A DNA stretch of 64,000 nt, from the NCBI GenBank assembly GCA_023055355.1, contig JALJCS010000051.1, positions 1,240,001 to 1,304,000 of the forward strand, read 5' to 3'. How positions within the stretch are numbered: position 1 is the first letter of the stretch; each line of letters starts with the position of its first letter. The notes beneath the pieces are model-generated. The model searched no databases. It was not told where the DNA came from and saw only the letters and a list, made by a program, of their open reading frames with translations. Source of the stretch: Agelaius tricolor (lineage: Eukaryota; Chordata; Aves; Passeriformes; Icteridae). A program made the translations under genes and the position numbers. Of the stretch, positions 47,001-58,744 are shown one piece after another.

Positions 47001-49014
47001 CTGCACAGGCTGAAAAAATGGGGAGCCTGACCCAAAGTCTTGTGGAGCTCCTGCAGGAAAATGATAGCCACATGATCAGGATGACCATTCTTCTACTCCG
47101 ATATTTGCTCCTGGATATTGGGGGTGCCCCAATAGCCACCCCCATTGCCCTGCAGCTGGCTGAGGCGCTCCTGCCACTCTTTGACCACGTAAGGCTCTGT
47201 GCCCACAGCCACGGCCGCCGGCTGCTGCCCGCACACTTGGTGCCCTGTGCAGATGCAGGCCTGTGCCCTGGGGGGCCTGAAGCAGCTGATGCTGAGGTCT
47301 TTTGCCCTTCCTCTCCTACAGGATGATATCCGGGTGCAGCTGAGCTCCATGTGTGTCTTTCAAGAGATGCTGGACTTTTTAAGAGAAGATGGAAGAAAGG
47401 CCCTGAAGTCCCACGTGCGCCAGAGCCTGGTCCCACTCTACGTCCACTGCCATGATGAGAATCAGATTGTTGCTGAGGTGAGGACCTGTGGCCACCTGCT
47501 GTCCCCCTGGCAGGGGACTGGGCTGCCTCCTGCCCTGGCACCTTGCGGGCTGCAGCCTCCTCCAGGCTGTGGCACTGGGATGCTCCTGTGCCCTGGCCTG
47601 TGGGGCCAACACTGCGTCTCTGCTGCTCTCCAGGCCTCCCGGGAAACGCTGCATTCTGCAGCCGGATTCCTGAAGAGGAGGAATCTCCAACAAATGCTCC
47701 AGGTGGATCAGACATGGAGGTTTGGCGAGTGCTTGGTAAGAGAAGCCGAGAACGCCCAGGCTCGGCCTGGAGAAGGCCCCTGAGGGCGGTGCTCAGTGTG
47801 CGGGGCGGGGCAGCTGTGCCCCTGCCCGCTGCTGCAGCCAGAGGCCGCGGGGGCTCTTCTCCAGGCTCCCGTGGGCCCGAGCCGGGTGCCCATGGAGCCC
47901 CGGCCCGGCGGGGCTGCGGGCCGGTACCGCGGCTCCCCGGGCAGCAGCCGGCCCTCTGCCCCCTGCCCTCGGGGGCCCTTGGCCAGCGGCTGCTGTGGCC
48001 GCGCCTCAGGGCTGTGCGGGCAGGGGAGGCCGGGGCTGGGCGCAGGCAGCGCCCGGCCCAGGGGCTGAGCCCGCGCCAACCCTTCCCTCCTGCCGCTCTC
48101 TGCAGCTGGCAGAGGACAGGAGCCGAGCGGCCGAGCACCTGCGCCGGGCCCTGCGTTACCTGCAGAGCCCACAGGAGCCCCTGCGAGAGGCGGCCATCAG
48201 GTTCATGGGTGAGCCACGAGCCCGGGCTCCCTCCCCGTCCCGCCGCAGCTTGGCCCCGGCCCCGCCTGCTGCCCCGGCAGCGCCAGCCGGGCCCGGCGCC
48301 GTGGAGCCCCGCCTGGGCTGGGCATTGCTGCTGCCGCCCTCTGGCAGCCGTGCCCTGGGGCGGCAGCGTGCGCCAAGGGCCGGGCTGAGCCCTGCCGGGC
48401 CAGCAGCCCGTGTGGCCGCAGCGCCGGCAGCGCTGCTGGCAGGGAGCTGTGCCGCTGGCGCCGTGACAGGCTCTGTGTTCACAGGCATGGCCGGGCGGCA
48501 CCTGAGGGGGCAGCAGCAAGAGCTGCAGCTGATCTGCACTGGTGAGTGAGGCCAGCGGGCTGGCAGCGGGGGCTGCCGGGGGTAGAGCTGCAAGCCCTGC
48601 CCCGGCTGCGGAGGGCTCTGCTCCTGGGGGCAGAGCACACTGAGATTTCAGGGCCACGTGGGCCATTGGTGGCCAGCAGCTTCGGGCTGATCCCCTTGCT
48701 CCCTGCTCCCTCCTGGCCATGGCAAGAGCCGGCTGCGATGGCCCTGGCAGGGGGCTCTCCTCGGCTCCCCGCAGATCCGGCATCTGACCATGGCTCTGTT
48801 CCTCTCTCTTGCAGCCCTGGAACGCCTGAGGGAGGACATGAGCAGTGCCGTGTCAGAGCTGGCACTTGAAACACTGCATGTCCTCCGAGCAACAGCCAGT
48901 GGGCGATCTTCCATCTTCCAGAGGCTGCACGACCAGCTGCACAGGGCATGGATCACTCGGCCTCGTCTGTCACGGCTCGGCTGGCTGCACTGCTGGAGCT
49001 CTGAGGACAGCTGA
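43641..49014 (+). CDS. Maestro HEAT-like repeat protein (MROH family)
   Basis: Sixteen exons: 43,641-43,761; 43,894-44,037; 44,331-44,395; 44,505-44,654; 44,840-44,988; 45,297-45,444; 45,694-45,881; 45,971-46,108; 46,390-46,504; 46,662-46,799; 47,009-47,188; 47,322-47,477; 47,634-47,735; 48,106-48,208; 48,485-48,541; 48,815-49,014. All have AG/GT borders and compatible phases, giving 717 residues plus stop. The product matches the bird MROH pattern: acidic N-terminus, FIKRMQEEE, WLVANDCAEARLDEALLDLT, LRVAPSCDRAAMAMWKTIMG, FPRLFVHLLFQVFSS, then helical HEAT-like repeats (LQIMARNLQSEHRARRYLAL, LVPLYVHCHDENQIVAE). The family is large in birds and its role is unknown. The start ATG at 43,641 is the first of the conserved MEQRPPRVPK. 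The last exon ends WLHCWSSEDS. The family member number cannot be assigned. Confidence 0.88.
43817..43865. repeat. CATCC pentanucleotide microsatellite
   Basis: About ten perfect CATCC units in the intron after exon 1 of the MROH gene. Confidence 0.95.
44092..44148. repeat. CATGC pentanucleotide microsatellite
   Basis: About eleven CATGC units in the intron after exon 2, at the position matching the CATCC array but with a different unit. Confidence 0.95.
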
Positions 49015-49977
49015 TCCGGGAGGCTCTCTTTGCTGGGACAGCCTGAGCCAGTGGGGATTTTTACTTTTCTTTAAGATTTTTCTTTTCTTCCATTCTATCT
49101 TTTACCCTATGGAAATATATACCGTGTTACAATATACACGCTCTCAGGAGATTTTCTTTGCTGCCCAGGGTTCATAGGGCATAGGGAAAGTGGAGAAAAG
49201 CCTGCTTCTACTTAGCATGCTGCCCATGCATGCAGTGCTGCAGGGAAAATGGCCAGAAGCCCCTTGGCCTGTGGTGGCTCTGCTGAAGCCTTTGTGCTGC
49301 CCACAGAGCGGCTGGGCAGGGGCCGGAGCTGCGGGGATCCCTGCCAGAGCGGTGCCTGGAGATGGCCACAAGCCCTGTGCCAGGCAGGAAGCGCCATCCG
49401 TGCCCTCCTGCCCGTCTGCTGCTGCCTGCCTTGCTGAGGGCTCCCAGGTGCCTCTGGCTGGGGCTGCTCTGGAGCTGCTGTGGGGCTGCGGCGCTGCTGC
49501 CGGGCAGCTTGGCCGGGCTGGGGCAGGGCCTGAGGGGCTGGGGCGCTGGCAAGCCCTGAGCAATGGGGCTGTCAGAGGCCACAAGCAGCCCCCTGGCAGC
49601 CGCCTTGTTCCTGCCAGAGTTGACTTGCAAGACAGATCCCGGGCACTCTGCAACTAACAGTGTTGTTGGAAAGCCAAATGCAAGGAAATGTCAGACCTTT
49701 GGTCTTGTCAGCAAAGCTCAGAATTAAACACAGGATTTGATCTGAGACCTTGGAAAGGGCTTCCGAACTCAGGTGCTGGAAGCCAGAATGCGGATTTCTA
49801 GTTTCTAGGAGAGACACGGGGAGGAAAGTTGAAGTGGAGGAATGTTTAGAGTTTTAGAGTTCTAGATCTAGAAAAAATCCAAGTAGTTACAACAGTAAAC
49901 AAGAAGTTTAGGATGCAGTGCTGTAGGTTTGTTGCGTCATGGCATGATTGGCTAAGGAAGCTTCCACTGTAGCATGA
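49015..49977. other. 3' flank of MROH gene
   Basis: Includes the likely 3' untranslated region. No canonical AATAAA was found close to the stop. No further gene recognised. Confidence 0.45.
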
Positions 49978-50600
49978 TGTGGGAAGCCAGGAAATTCCTC
50001 GGGCTGCCCTGCAGGACTCGAGACCCTGTCAGAGGGCTCAGAGACCTTGGCACAGAGCCCAAGACCCCTGTGCCTTTGATTTAGCCCTTGGAAAAAACAA
50101 TTCCCAACCTTGTATGAAGAATGACAAGCCACAAAATGAAAGGGAATTTATCACAGAGTGGAAAAATAGATTTTGGGGCCTTTTAGAATGGGGCTTCAGG
50201 GGGCAAGATGGAGGAATGTGGGCATGTCCAGCCTTTCTCCTTCTTCTTCTTCTTCTTGGCCTCCATCTTCTGCTGTGATGTTGGCACTTTTCAATTGGTT
50301 TAGAGTAGATGCTCACAGTCTAACGGAGATGATAGGTATGGGAAAGTAATTGTAAATATTGTACAGGGAGTTGTTTTTAGTATAAAAAGATAACACCGCC
50401 CCGGGGGAGGCAGAGTGCCTTAGACTGTCTTGCTGAGCAGACCTCGGCAGGACAGGAGAAAGAATTTTATAGATAAGATACAAGAAACAACCTTGAGACC
50501 GAGAAATGAAGAGCTCTTGCTCCTTCTTCGACCACCGGGCTGGGAAAAGAGACTTTCTAACTTATCTCGGGGTCCCTCTGAGCAGCTAGAGACCCCGAGA
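49978..50600 (+). mobile_element. Probable solo LTR (ERV)
   Basis: Begins TGTGGGAAGCCAGG. It has a TATAAAA box near 50,381 followed by a GC-rich leader and short polar stretches typical of a plus-strand LTR promoter and R/U5. A CTT microsatellite sits at 50,241-50,259. The 3' border is not resolved. Confidence 0.45.
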
Positions 50601-51558
50601 GCATGAGTCCCTAAGAGGAAATATTGAAGGATTGGCTCCAAAACATAAATATCCTTGTTGGCCGTGTCTTCTTGGCCAAGAAATCCTTCAAAGCTCTTGG
50701 AACTACAAGTCTTGCGGCCCTGTGAGCCATGCGGTAGAGATGGGAGCCAAACTCACCCTTCCTGTCTATGTAGAAGAGAAGAAAAAGCAATGGCATCATC
50801 TAAAAAATTCAGAGGTCCGCTCTCTAGTTCATTCCAAACTCCTTCAACTCGCCCAAATTGGGATTTAGCTACAAACACATGACAAGGACTTTTAGGGCTG
50901 GCTCTTTGACTCCAGAGCGGCTGCTTTAGAATCTTTCCCATAACCCTGTGTAGTTGTGTGCCAGCAAGGTCTCCTTTGAAGAAACTTTCCCAACTGACTT
51001 GCATGGAGGTTTGTTTGAAGGGTGTTTGAGGGGAAAGGCTCCCAGCAGAGGTCTGGGCTTTGGCCTAGCTGTGTCTCCTGCTGATTGTGAAGTGTGCCAT
51101 CAGCAGCAGGGCTTTCTGGGCTAAAAATATCATCAAGTCACTTGGACTTGCTCATTTTGGCCTCTAAAAGCTGGACCCACTTTCGGGGCAAATTTGGAGT
51201 CCTCATCTATGGGTGGATGGAGCACCTAGGATTTTCCCAATTGCTGGGAATGGTTCTCCAGGTCCCTGGAGTATCCAGGGCCCTGGTAAGTTCCAGCTCC
51301 ACACATGCCTTGGCAATGAGAAGCAGAGGAAGCCAGACCTTTTTGTGCTGCCTGTGTCACTGCACCGGGGCCATGGGATGGGCACACGCAGCCCTTGTGC
51401 TGGAGCTGAGCTGCTCTGCCCAGCACTGGTGGCCGCCATGCAAGCTGGTTTTGCTTGTCCTGGTTCCCTGACAGCTGGGGCCCTGGGCAGAGCCCTGAGA
51501 GCCTGGTCTCCCCCCAGGGAAGGAGCAGGAGCCCCTGGAGAAGCTGTACCGGGTGGGG

Positions 51559-51605
<47 letters not shown>

Positions 51606-52203
51606 GACAGCCAGGATGACACCAAGGATGACAAGCTCTTCCTCAGCCTGGCCACTGGAGGCTGAAGGTGATGGACTTTGATTCTGGCACCTTCTTCAAA
51701 GCCAGGCTCCACAGGGAATTTGCCGATGAGTCCCCACCTGGGGAAATTCTGCCAGATTTGGGCACGGCCCAGCCTGGCTGGGAAGCAAAGGTTCCCCCTT
51801 TGCTGGGGCAGATGCAACTCATCCTTCAGTCGCTGCCCAGCTGCTTTTTGGCAGGGCTGTGGGGATGGGCTGGGCTGGGTACGAAATGGGAGTGGGCTCC
51901 TGGCCCTGCCAACAGCCCCCAGCACCCACCGTGCCCCGGGCTGGGGCTGGGGCTGGGGCTGGGGCAGCCAGCCCGACACAAACAAAGCCCCATGGTGGGA
52001 GCAGAGGTGGGACTCCAGAACCTGTGCAGGGGCTGCTTTGCTGTGCAGGCAAGGAAGGGCTTGGGCTGCTCAGCTGCCCTTGTTTGCTTTGGGATCACCG
52101 TGATTTTGGGGGCAGTGCAGGGGGGAAGAGAGAAAGTGTGGGCTTCCCTCAGCCATGGCTGGGTTTTTCCCTACCATGTAGGAGTTAGGCCTCTCTCAAG
52201 GCC
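50601..52203. other. No gene recognised
   Basis: Contains a CTG tract and a GGGGCT repeat (51,939-51,966). A plus-strand open frame (51,213-51,665) reads the CTG tract as Ala and ends GDSQDDTKDDKLFLSLATGG; it has no family I recognise. Confidence 0.4.
51561..51603. repeat. CTG trinucleotide tract
   Basis: About 14 uninterrupted CTG units. Confidence 0.95.
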
Positions 52204-53343
52204 TTAACAGCAAAAAGAGTTTTTCCCGTTTTTCTTGTTTTCCCTTTTTGCATCTAATCTCTTTTCAATAATGTGCTGTTTGTTTTTCCAGAGGAAGTGT
52301 TCTAGGTGGTCCAGTGTGTATGGGGAAGTGCTTGGGAGCAGCTGTGGCGTGGATGGGCCATGCCCTTGGAGAAGGCTGAGGCCATGGTTTGGGAGCAGCT
52401 TTTCTTCCAGCCGTGGCTGGCGTGAGGTGGGTCCCTGTGTGCTTGGCAGGGTGGGATCAGAGCTTTTGGGAGATGGTAGGGAGCACAGGAGCATCCTGCT
52501 CTGGGCAGCTGCTGAGGGCTGGATGTGCCGTGGCTGGCTGCAGGCTGGGCACATGTGCTGCCCTCCTGCTCTGCTGCCAAAGGCAGCAGGGATGGGCAGC
52601 TCTGGGCACAGCTCTGGGCACAGCCAGCATGGCCTGGGCACCGCAGGCCTTGGCACAAGGGCACAGGAGCCCTCAGCTGACGGGCGGTTTCTGCTTTCTC
52701 TCCTTGCAGCCGGGCTCTGCGGCTGCTGAGGCTGCTCTGGGCTCTGCCAGGGCTCTGCTGGGCTCAGCCCTGGGCCCAGCTGGGCTGGCTCTGCCCTCAC
52801 ATTCCTCTGACAGCTCTGCATCAGACGAGCCCGTTGTGAGCACAGCGCCTGAGCTTTCTGCTTTGGCAGCTGAGTGAGACTCTGCTGCAGGCCCAGAGAT
52901 TGCAGCTGGGGACACACATCCAATTGGCAAGGACCCAAACTCTCCACAGTCCCAGCTGAATGCCTGCATCTCCCCAGGATGTTCTGTCTGTCCCACTCTT
53001 CCTTCTTGATTGGCTGGAATTGTGCAGTTGCACTTTCTTCCTCCTCTAGAAGTGCCACGAGTGGGCCAAAGCTGGCGAGTGGGCCGTGCTCCTGAGGCAG
53101 TGCAGTCTGGAGCTGATGGATGGAGAATTGCCCTTCTGCACTGCCAAACCAGAGCAAAAAGCTGTCAGTGGGACTTTGTGTCTTTAAGAAATCCCTGACA
53201 GTTTCTACGGGAATGTGCAGCTCATTTCCAGGCTGAGAAGGAAGGGCATCTTCTAAAGGATTTGGGGTTTGACAGAGTTTCCATTCCCCATCCTGCTTGG
53301 AGCTGGCAGGGCACAAAGCAATTTCCCATTGCTTCACCCACAA
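52204..53343 (-). other. Long open frame of unknown nature
   Basis: A 379-codon stop-free stretch on the minus strand. It starts at TTG, not ATG, so the full length may not be coding. Composition is rich in Pro, Ser, Gln and Leu, with no domain, signal peptide or membrane segment that I recognise. The first third (KQDGEWKLCQTPNPLEDALP and on) looks more protein-like than the rest and might be a degraded retroviral or host exon. Overlapping plus-strand frames are also long, as expected in GC-rich DNA. Confidence 0.25.
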
Positions 53344-53914
53344 TTTAACAGTGTTGGAAACAACCTCAAAAACTTTTTAAAAAGGGTGCTGAAGTCAGCA
53401 AGATGGATCCATGGCATCAGCACATTTACAATGTAAATAACTGAGTTCTCTTTTTAAAAAGATCATGTACCTCCTAATGCAAAGAATGTAACTTTGCATT
53501 TATGTTTTGTTTTTTTCACTAACATTATGTTTTTTCGCTAACACTTGGATTTTATTCTTATCTTTTACAATTTACCTATTTTTTTCCTTTTTCCTTTTTT
53601 TTCCTTTAAATAGAAAACATGTCCTATAAAAGGAATGTCCTTTGCTCCTGGTTCCTGTGTGGAGCAGCTCCCTTCCTGCTGGCTGAGCTGCTCAGGCAGA
53701 GCCCGGCAGCTCCTGGCCCTGCAGGGCTGAGGCTTTTCCCCGTTGCTGGGCACAGACTGATGGAGCAGCACTGCCGAACACGGGCACACAGAGGGACCAG
53801 GAGCAGCTGCCTCTGCCCACCTGAGGCTCCAAGGCCCAAACTGAGCAGCCAGGGCTGGAAGAGACTGGCAGCATCTGATCCCTGACTCTGGGCCAGGGCT
53901 GCACAAATGACCCC

Positions 53915-53976
<62 letters not shown>

Positions 53977-54635
53977 TGGAGCTGACTTTCAGCACAGCCC
54001 TGCCCCTGTTCCCTCCCGTGTGCAGCAGTGTCACAGCAGCCTGAGGCACCTGGGAGCCCCCAGTGCCAGCAGGGAATTGAGATGGCAGCCCTGGGCTCCT
54101 GGAGGCTGTGCAAGGAACAGAGCTGGGCACTCACTGTCCATGGGGAGCTTCCAGGTGGAAAAGGCTGCTGTGCCCAGGCAGCTCCAAGGGCACAGAAAGG
54201 AGGCTCTGGAGCACTGGGTCTGTGCCAGTGCCACAGTCCTGGGCAGCAGCTAGCCAGCCCTGGGGGAACAGAGGGCACAGCACGAGGGACAGAAGCAGGC
54301 AAGGGCAGAGACTGGAGAGAGCCAGAGCCAGGAGCAGGAACAGCTGCTCCATTGCACTCTTGGAGAAAGCTCTGGGCTGGTTCAAAGCGCTGAAAGGCGT
54401 GAAGGGCAGAGAGGAGGCCACAGCAAACAATGCTCCTGTTTGCACAGCCTCCCCTCTCCGTGTCTGAGAAGGAATTGCATGGACTGTGTTCTTCTCTCCG
54501 AGTCGTCTCGTTCAGCATGAGCAGCTCAGCACCAGGAGCTGAAGGAGCTGAAGCCTCAGGCCACAGGAGCTGGGCAAGAGGGAACTTTTGGAGCAAAGTA
54601 ATGCTGCTAAAATAGCCCCAGCTGAATGCAGTGGA
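53344..54635. other. No gene recognised; AT-rich then CAG tract
   Basis: 53,340-53,620 is AT-rich; the rest is GC-rich without recognised exons. Confidence 0.4.
53916..53975. repeat. CAG trinucleotide tract, 20 units
   Basis: Twenty perfect CAG units, the reverse complement of the CTG tract 2.3 kb to the left. Confidence 0.96.
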
Positions 54636-54800
54636 TAGAATCATGGAATCACAGAATCCTTTCTGTTGGAAAAGCCCTCTGAGCTCACCCAGTGCAGCCG
54701 CTCACCCAGCAGTGCCAAGCCCAGCACTAAACCACGTCCCTGAAGTGCCAAGGCCTGGACACCAGCCCTGAGTGAGGCCTGAACAGCAGGCCCTGAGCCC
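54636..54800 (-). mobile_element. CR1 LINE 3' fragment
   Basis: Starts with the complement of the CR1 tail (AGAATCATGGAATCACAGAAT, then TTGGAAAAGCCCTCTGAG) and continues as degraded CR1 3' sequence. Confidence 0.75.
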
Positions 54801-55319
54801 AAGGTGGCCTCTGGATGAACCTTCCAACCAAAGGTTATCTTTGTATCTGCTCCCTAATGAAATATGCATGGTCATTAGCACTGTGATAGATGTAGCCACT
54901 CATTAGTGAAACATGTATTGACCTTTGTGTATTTAGAAGCCAGACAAGGCCATGAAATCTGACATCTGGCCTTGTTTGAGGCTGAATGGTCAAAGTCACC
55001 TCCCTTGGTTCCTCCTGGGGCCCTGGCCAGCCTTTGGGAGGGACCCAAGAGAGGATGAAAGCAGATGTTGCCACACTAGCAGTGCTGTCAGTTTGTCCAT
55101 TCAGCACTGTCAGAGCTGGGCCCTCTCCCAGCGGGGTTGGAGCCTCACCTGGGGCTGGAGGCACCTGCAGGAATTGCCAGTGCCCAGGAGTGGCTCTGCA
55201 GCCCTTGGCTGTGACAGCTTCCCCAGCTGCTGTGTGGGTCTGGGCGATGGTAAAGGCTGAGGGTAACTGGGGCTGGATCTTTCTCAATCACTGCAGGCAA
55301 TCTTTGGTGGGGATGGTTG
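54801..55319. other. No gene recognised
   Basis: Between a CR1 fragment and a retroviral remnant. Open frames are short and without motifs. Confidence 0.4.
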
Positions 55320-57630
55320 GGTGCATTGCTGAGCTGCTCCTGTTGTGATTCTTTGCTGCTTTGAGCTGCAGGAAATGACACTGATTCCTTCAGTTGGTGT
55401 CTGTGTCTTTGGTGCTGACCCTGCCCACTGGCAAAACAAAACTGGCCCAGTCTGGCCAGATCCCAACAAAATGTCACTTGTTCAATGTCAATGTGAGGAA
55501 TCAGTGCCATCAGAAATTCCCAGATGGGAAGCCCTTCCCTGGAGTTCCCTGGCTCTGGAGTGGGCTGAGGTTGGAGCCCCGTGGGAGCAGTGGGGCAGTC
55601 GGGTAAAAGAGGCTGCACCCCTAGATGGCTTCAACTGCATCCAAAAATTGCACATGGAAAAGGAAAAGACCTTGTGGGTTTGGGCAGACAAAGATGAATT
55701 TGTTAAGAGTACATTGGAAACAGCACCTTCAGAAGGAACAATTATTGTTGGAATGTTCCCACACGGAGCAAGAGAAGGTTTTAATCCTGAGCTCAGATGC
55801 ATTTGTGCAAGTGAAATATCAATATAATAAAATACTATATATGTATTTATAGGATAATAAGACCTTCATATATATTTGTTATATATTTTTACATGTATGT
55901 CTAGGTCTGTCTATCTATATCAAATGTATATCTACATATAAAATTATAATAATGTGAAGTAGTGCTGACAATACTAATTTGTTAGCTTTGGCTGCTCAGG
56001 GATGTAACACTAAATACCCTACAGAACAGGATTGGCCAGGACCCTGATGTCAGTGGTCAACTTTGTGAGATTGTATACAGTGAAAAAAGGAGGAAGGGAG
56101 GAAATTGGCTATTTTTACAGGGTTTGCTGATACTGTGATGCAGAGTGCTTTGTCTGTTCCTGTGAAAAATGCAGTGATTAAGCCTGCAGGGTTTTTCATG
56201 TACCAGACTATGCACAAGCTGCAGGATTGGTTGCATGGGTGAAGGGGTTGTTAAAAGAGCAGTTGAAAAAATGAGGAGATGGGAACCTTTGCCCATGGAG
56301 AACCCATCTCCCAGATGTGCTCCATGCCCTTAACAATGGCCCACTGGGGAAATGGAAACCCCCTGGCTGTGCATGGCTGCCCCCAGTTTGCAAATCCAAC
56401 CATGGGCAGTGAGACTTGGGCTGCCTGGGAAATTGTTCTGGCTGTGATGGCCCCTGGCAGGGCCAGCCCAGAGGCTGCAGGGCTGGGCCCTCATGCATTG
56501 GAATTAATTAGGAGAAATTCAAAGCAAATGAGAGCTATCAATACTGAAACAGGAATTCAGATTCCTCCAGGACACTTTGGTTTGATAACTGCTCACTCGA
56601 GCTTGGCCTTGCAAAGTGGTCATGTCATGAGAGGAGGAGTTATTGTTGCAGATATCAAGGAGAAATTAAAGGAATTGTGTTAAACAATAGTGACCAGGAT
56701 TGGATTAGTCAACCCCATGACAGGGTAGCACTATTATCAATATTGCAATTTTAAGAAGGATTGTGAAGAAAGGAGATCCAACTCCAATCACCACCGTTTG
56801 TGGAGATAAAGGGTTTGGATCCAGCAGCCCTACTAATGGAGCCAGAGTGTGGGTCCAGAGGCCAAATGGCCCTCCCGAGGCAGCTGAAGGAGCAGCTCCT
56901 GGGAAAGACAACTCTGAGTCCTGAAACCTGGGCAGGAACAATGGGAATGTGTCCCTGCAGCCAAGGGTTCTGTGTGAGAACAAGTAGATCTGACAGGATA
57001 TTGTTTTACACATGCTGCCAGACCAAATCTCCCTGTTTGCCCCAAGGGCCCCTTTGGGAAATGCTCTGATCCACGGGGCTCCATGGGAAGGCTGCTGTGA
57101 CACTGAGGGACTTGCACAGGAATTGCATCCAGGAGCCCGGGTGCCCCTCAGGGACTGGGACCCGGCCCCTTCCAGCCCGAGGGGAAAGGGCCCCCCCAGG
57201 CCTTGTTAGCCACAGACAGCATGGTAAAGCTGAACAGCAAAGGGCCTGGGGACATTATTCTGGAATTAAAATGGTGTCAGCTCCATGGACAACAGAATTC
57301 TTGTTCCTAACTCGAATGAGATTGAGAAAAATGGATGAAGAACGGTGTCACTAAAGTACTACAGGTGTCTGTAAGTTATACCTTGATAGTCAGCCAGAAT
57401 CTTTGTCTGCCACAAACACCTCTAGTGTTTCACCAAGGGGTTAGTCATCCAAATGTAATGATGAGTTCTGATGGATTGCTGAGCTTCTTTTGTAATTCTT
57501 TGCTAATGATGATGTGCTTTGCTGAGCTTATCCTTTTGTAATTCTTTGCAGCTGTGCATGATATAAATGACACAATTCCTTAAGTTGATGTCTGTGACTT
57601 TGGTAGTGACCCTGCCCACTGGTGAAACAG
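55320..57630 (+). mobile_element. ERV-L-like pol 3' remnant with dUTPase
   Basis: Plus-strand retroviral remnant. About 130 bases at 55,325-55,440 recur as a diverged direct repeat at 57,500-57,630 (TTCAGTTGGTGTCTGTG... GACCCTGCCCACTGG), which could be LTR or internal relics. Between them lie integrase-like sequence (56,270-56,370) and a dUTPase. AT-rich sequence at 55,820-55,990 may be a later insertion. Confidence 0.6.
56279..56755 (+). pseudogene. Retroviral dUTPase remnant
   Basis: Shows dUTPase motifs in order: [20 protein letters not shown] (substrate-loop motif), RGGVIVADI, then [21 protein letters not shown] stop falls after KLKELC (56,683). A dUTPase following integrase is the known ERV-L arrangement, so class III origin is likely. 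The upstream part of the same frame ([17 protein letters not shown]) resembles an integrase C-terminal stretch. Confidence 0.7.
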
Positions 57631-57960
57631 GGCCCCCTCTTGCCTAAGTGTTACCTGGCAAGGCAGAAACCCTCCCTCCAAAATTCCCCCTTCCTCCTTG
57701 TTCCCTCCCTTCATACCCTGAGCATGATGTGTTCTGGTCTGGGCTGTGCCCGGGGTCAGTTGGGGTCACCTGTCCTGGCTGTGTCCCCTGCCAAGCTCCC
57801 CCGCAGCCCCAGCCCCTCCCCAGCGTGGCTGGATGAGGGGCAGGACAGGCCTTGGCTGTGCTGCAGCTCAGCAAGAACAAAACCATCTCTGCGTGCTCAG
57901 CGCTGTGCTCAGCACCCGGCCCAGCAGTGTCTCAGTGCCAGGGGCTGTGCCCTCAGTGCC
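57631..57960. other. No gene recognised
   Basis: GC-rich flank between the ERV remnant and the X-box-like cluster. Confidence 0.4.
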
Positions 57961-57970
57961 TGCCAGGGCT

Positions 57971-58509
57971 TTCCATGGCAACTGCCAGGACAGGTGACCC
58001 AGGTGTCCCCCCAGTGCCGGTTGCCATGGAAACAGTGCCCAGCGCTGCCCCTTTCTGTCTGGCTGACCTGGCCTTTGGCCCTGGCAGTGCCCTTGGCTGC
58101 TGGTTCCTGGTGCCCGAGCGGCCAGCGCGGCACAGGGCAGGTGGCCATGGCACAGCCCCAGCAAGGGATCCCCTCTGGCCCGGGGCACTGACACCAGCCC
58201 TGAGCAAGGTCCGGCTCTGGGCATTGGTTGCCTTGGCACCAATCTAAGGAACGGGTCCCTGTGGCCATTGCCATGGCACCTGGTGGCACCAACCAGTGTC
58301 ACTGCAATTGTACCTGGAACAGCCCCGGCACCGCTTTGTCCTCAGGGTTGCCATGGCAGCCCAGGGCAGCAACAGCTCTGCAGGCAAGGGGCCATGGAAC
58401 CTGGCTGCAGAAATGGCTCCTTGGGCTGCTTTCCAAGGAAACCTGAACTGATGGGGGTTGCCATGGCAGCCAAAGCCAGCAGTGGGGTCAGTGCAGTGTC
58501 CATGGCAAC
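57971..58509. promoter_or_regulatory. Cluster of X-box-like (RFX) palindromes
   Basis: At least nine sites related to the RFX X-box (GTTGCCATGGCAAC palindrome): 57,971 (TTCCATGGCAACTG), 58,020-58,033 (GTTGCCATGGAAAC, near-perfect), 58,141, 58,227, 58,267, 58,347-58,360 (GTTGCCATGGCAGC), 58,388, 58,457-58,470 (same) and 58,496-58,509 (GTGTCCATGGCAAC). They are spaced irregularly in GC-rich DNA. RFX factors control ciliary genes, but no gene start is visible next to the cluster. Confidence 0.5.
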
Positions 58510-58744
58510 AGTCCCTTGCAATGGCTCAGTGCAGGTTGGGATGATGATCCACCCTCACAGCTGGCCCAGGGCAGGTCTGGAGTGGTCTCGGTGGCACCTT
58601 GGGCTTGGCACACACTTGAGGAGGGTGTCTGTTTGCAATGGGGAAACTCAAAAGAGTTTTAGATTGGTTGAAAAAATAAAAGAAGCAAAGCCACTCTTTG
58701 GCTTTGTGCAGCCAGTTCTCCAAGCAAAGCAGGTCCCAGGTGAG

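Noticed and set aside
46921..48783. Minus-strand open frame of 620 codons
   Set aside because: It covers the antisense of at least five MROH exons with good splice sites. The region is very GC-rich, which removes stops by chance.
53565..54644. 359-codon minus-strand frame with poly-Leu
   Set aside because: The Leu run is the antisense of the CAG tract; nothing else in it looks like a protein family.
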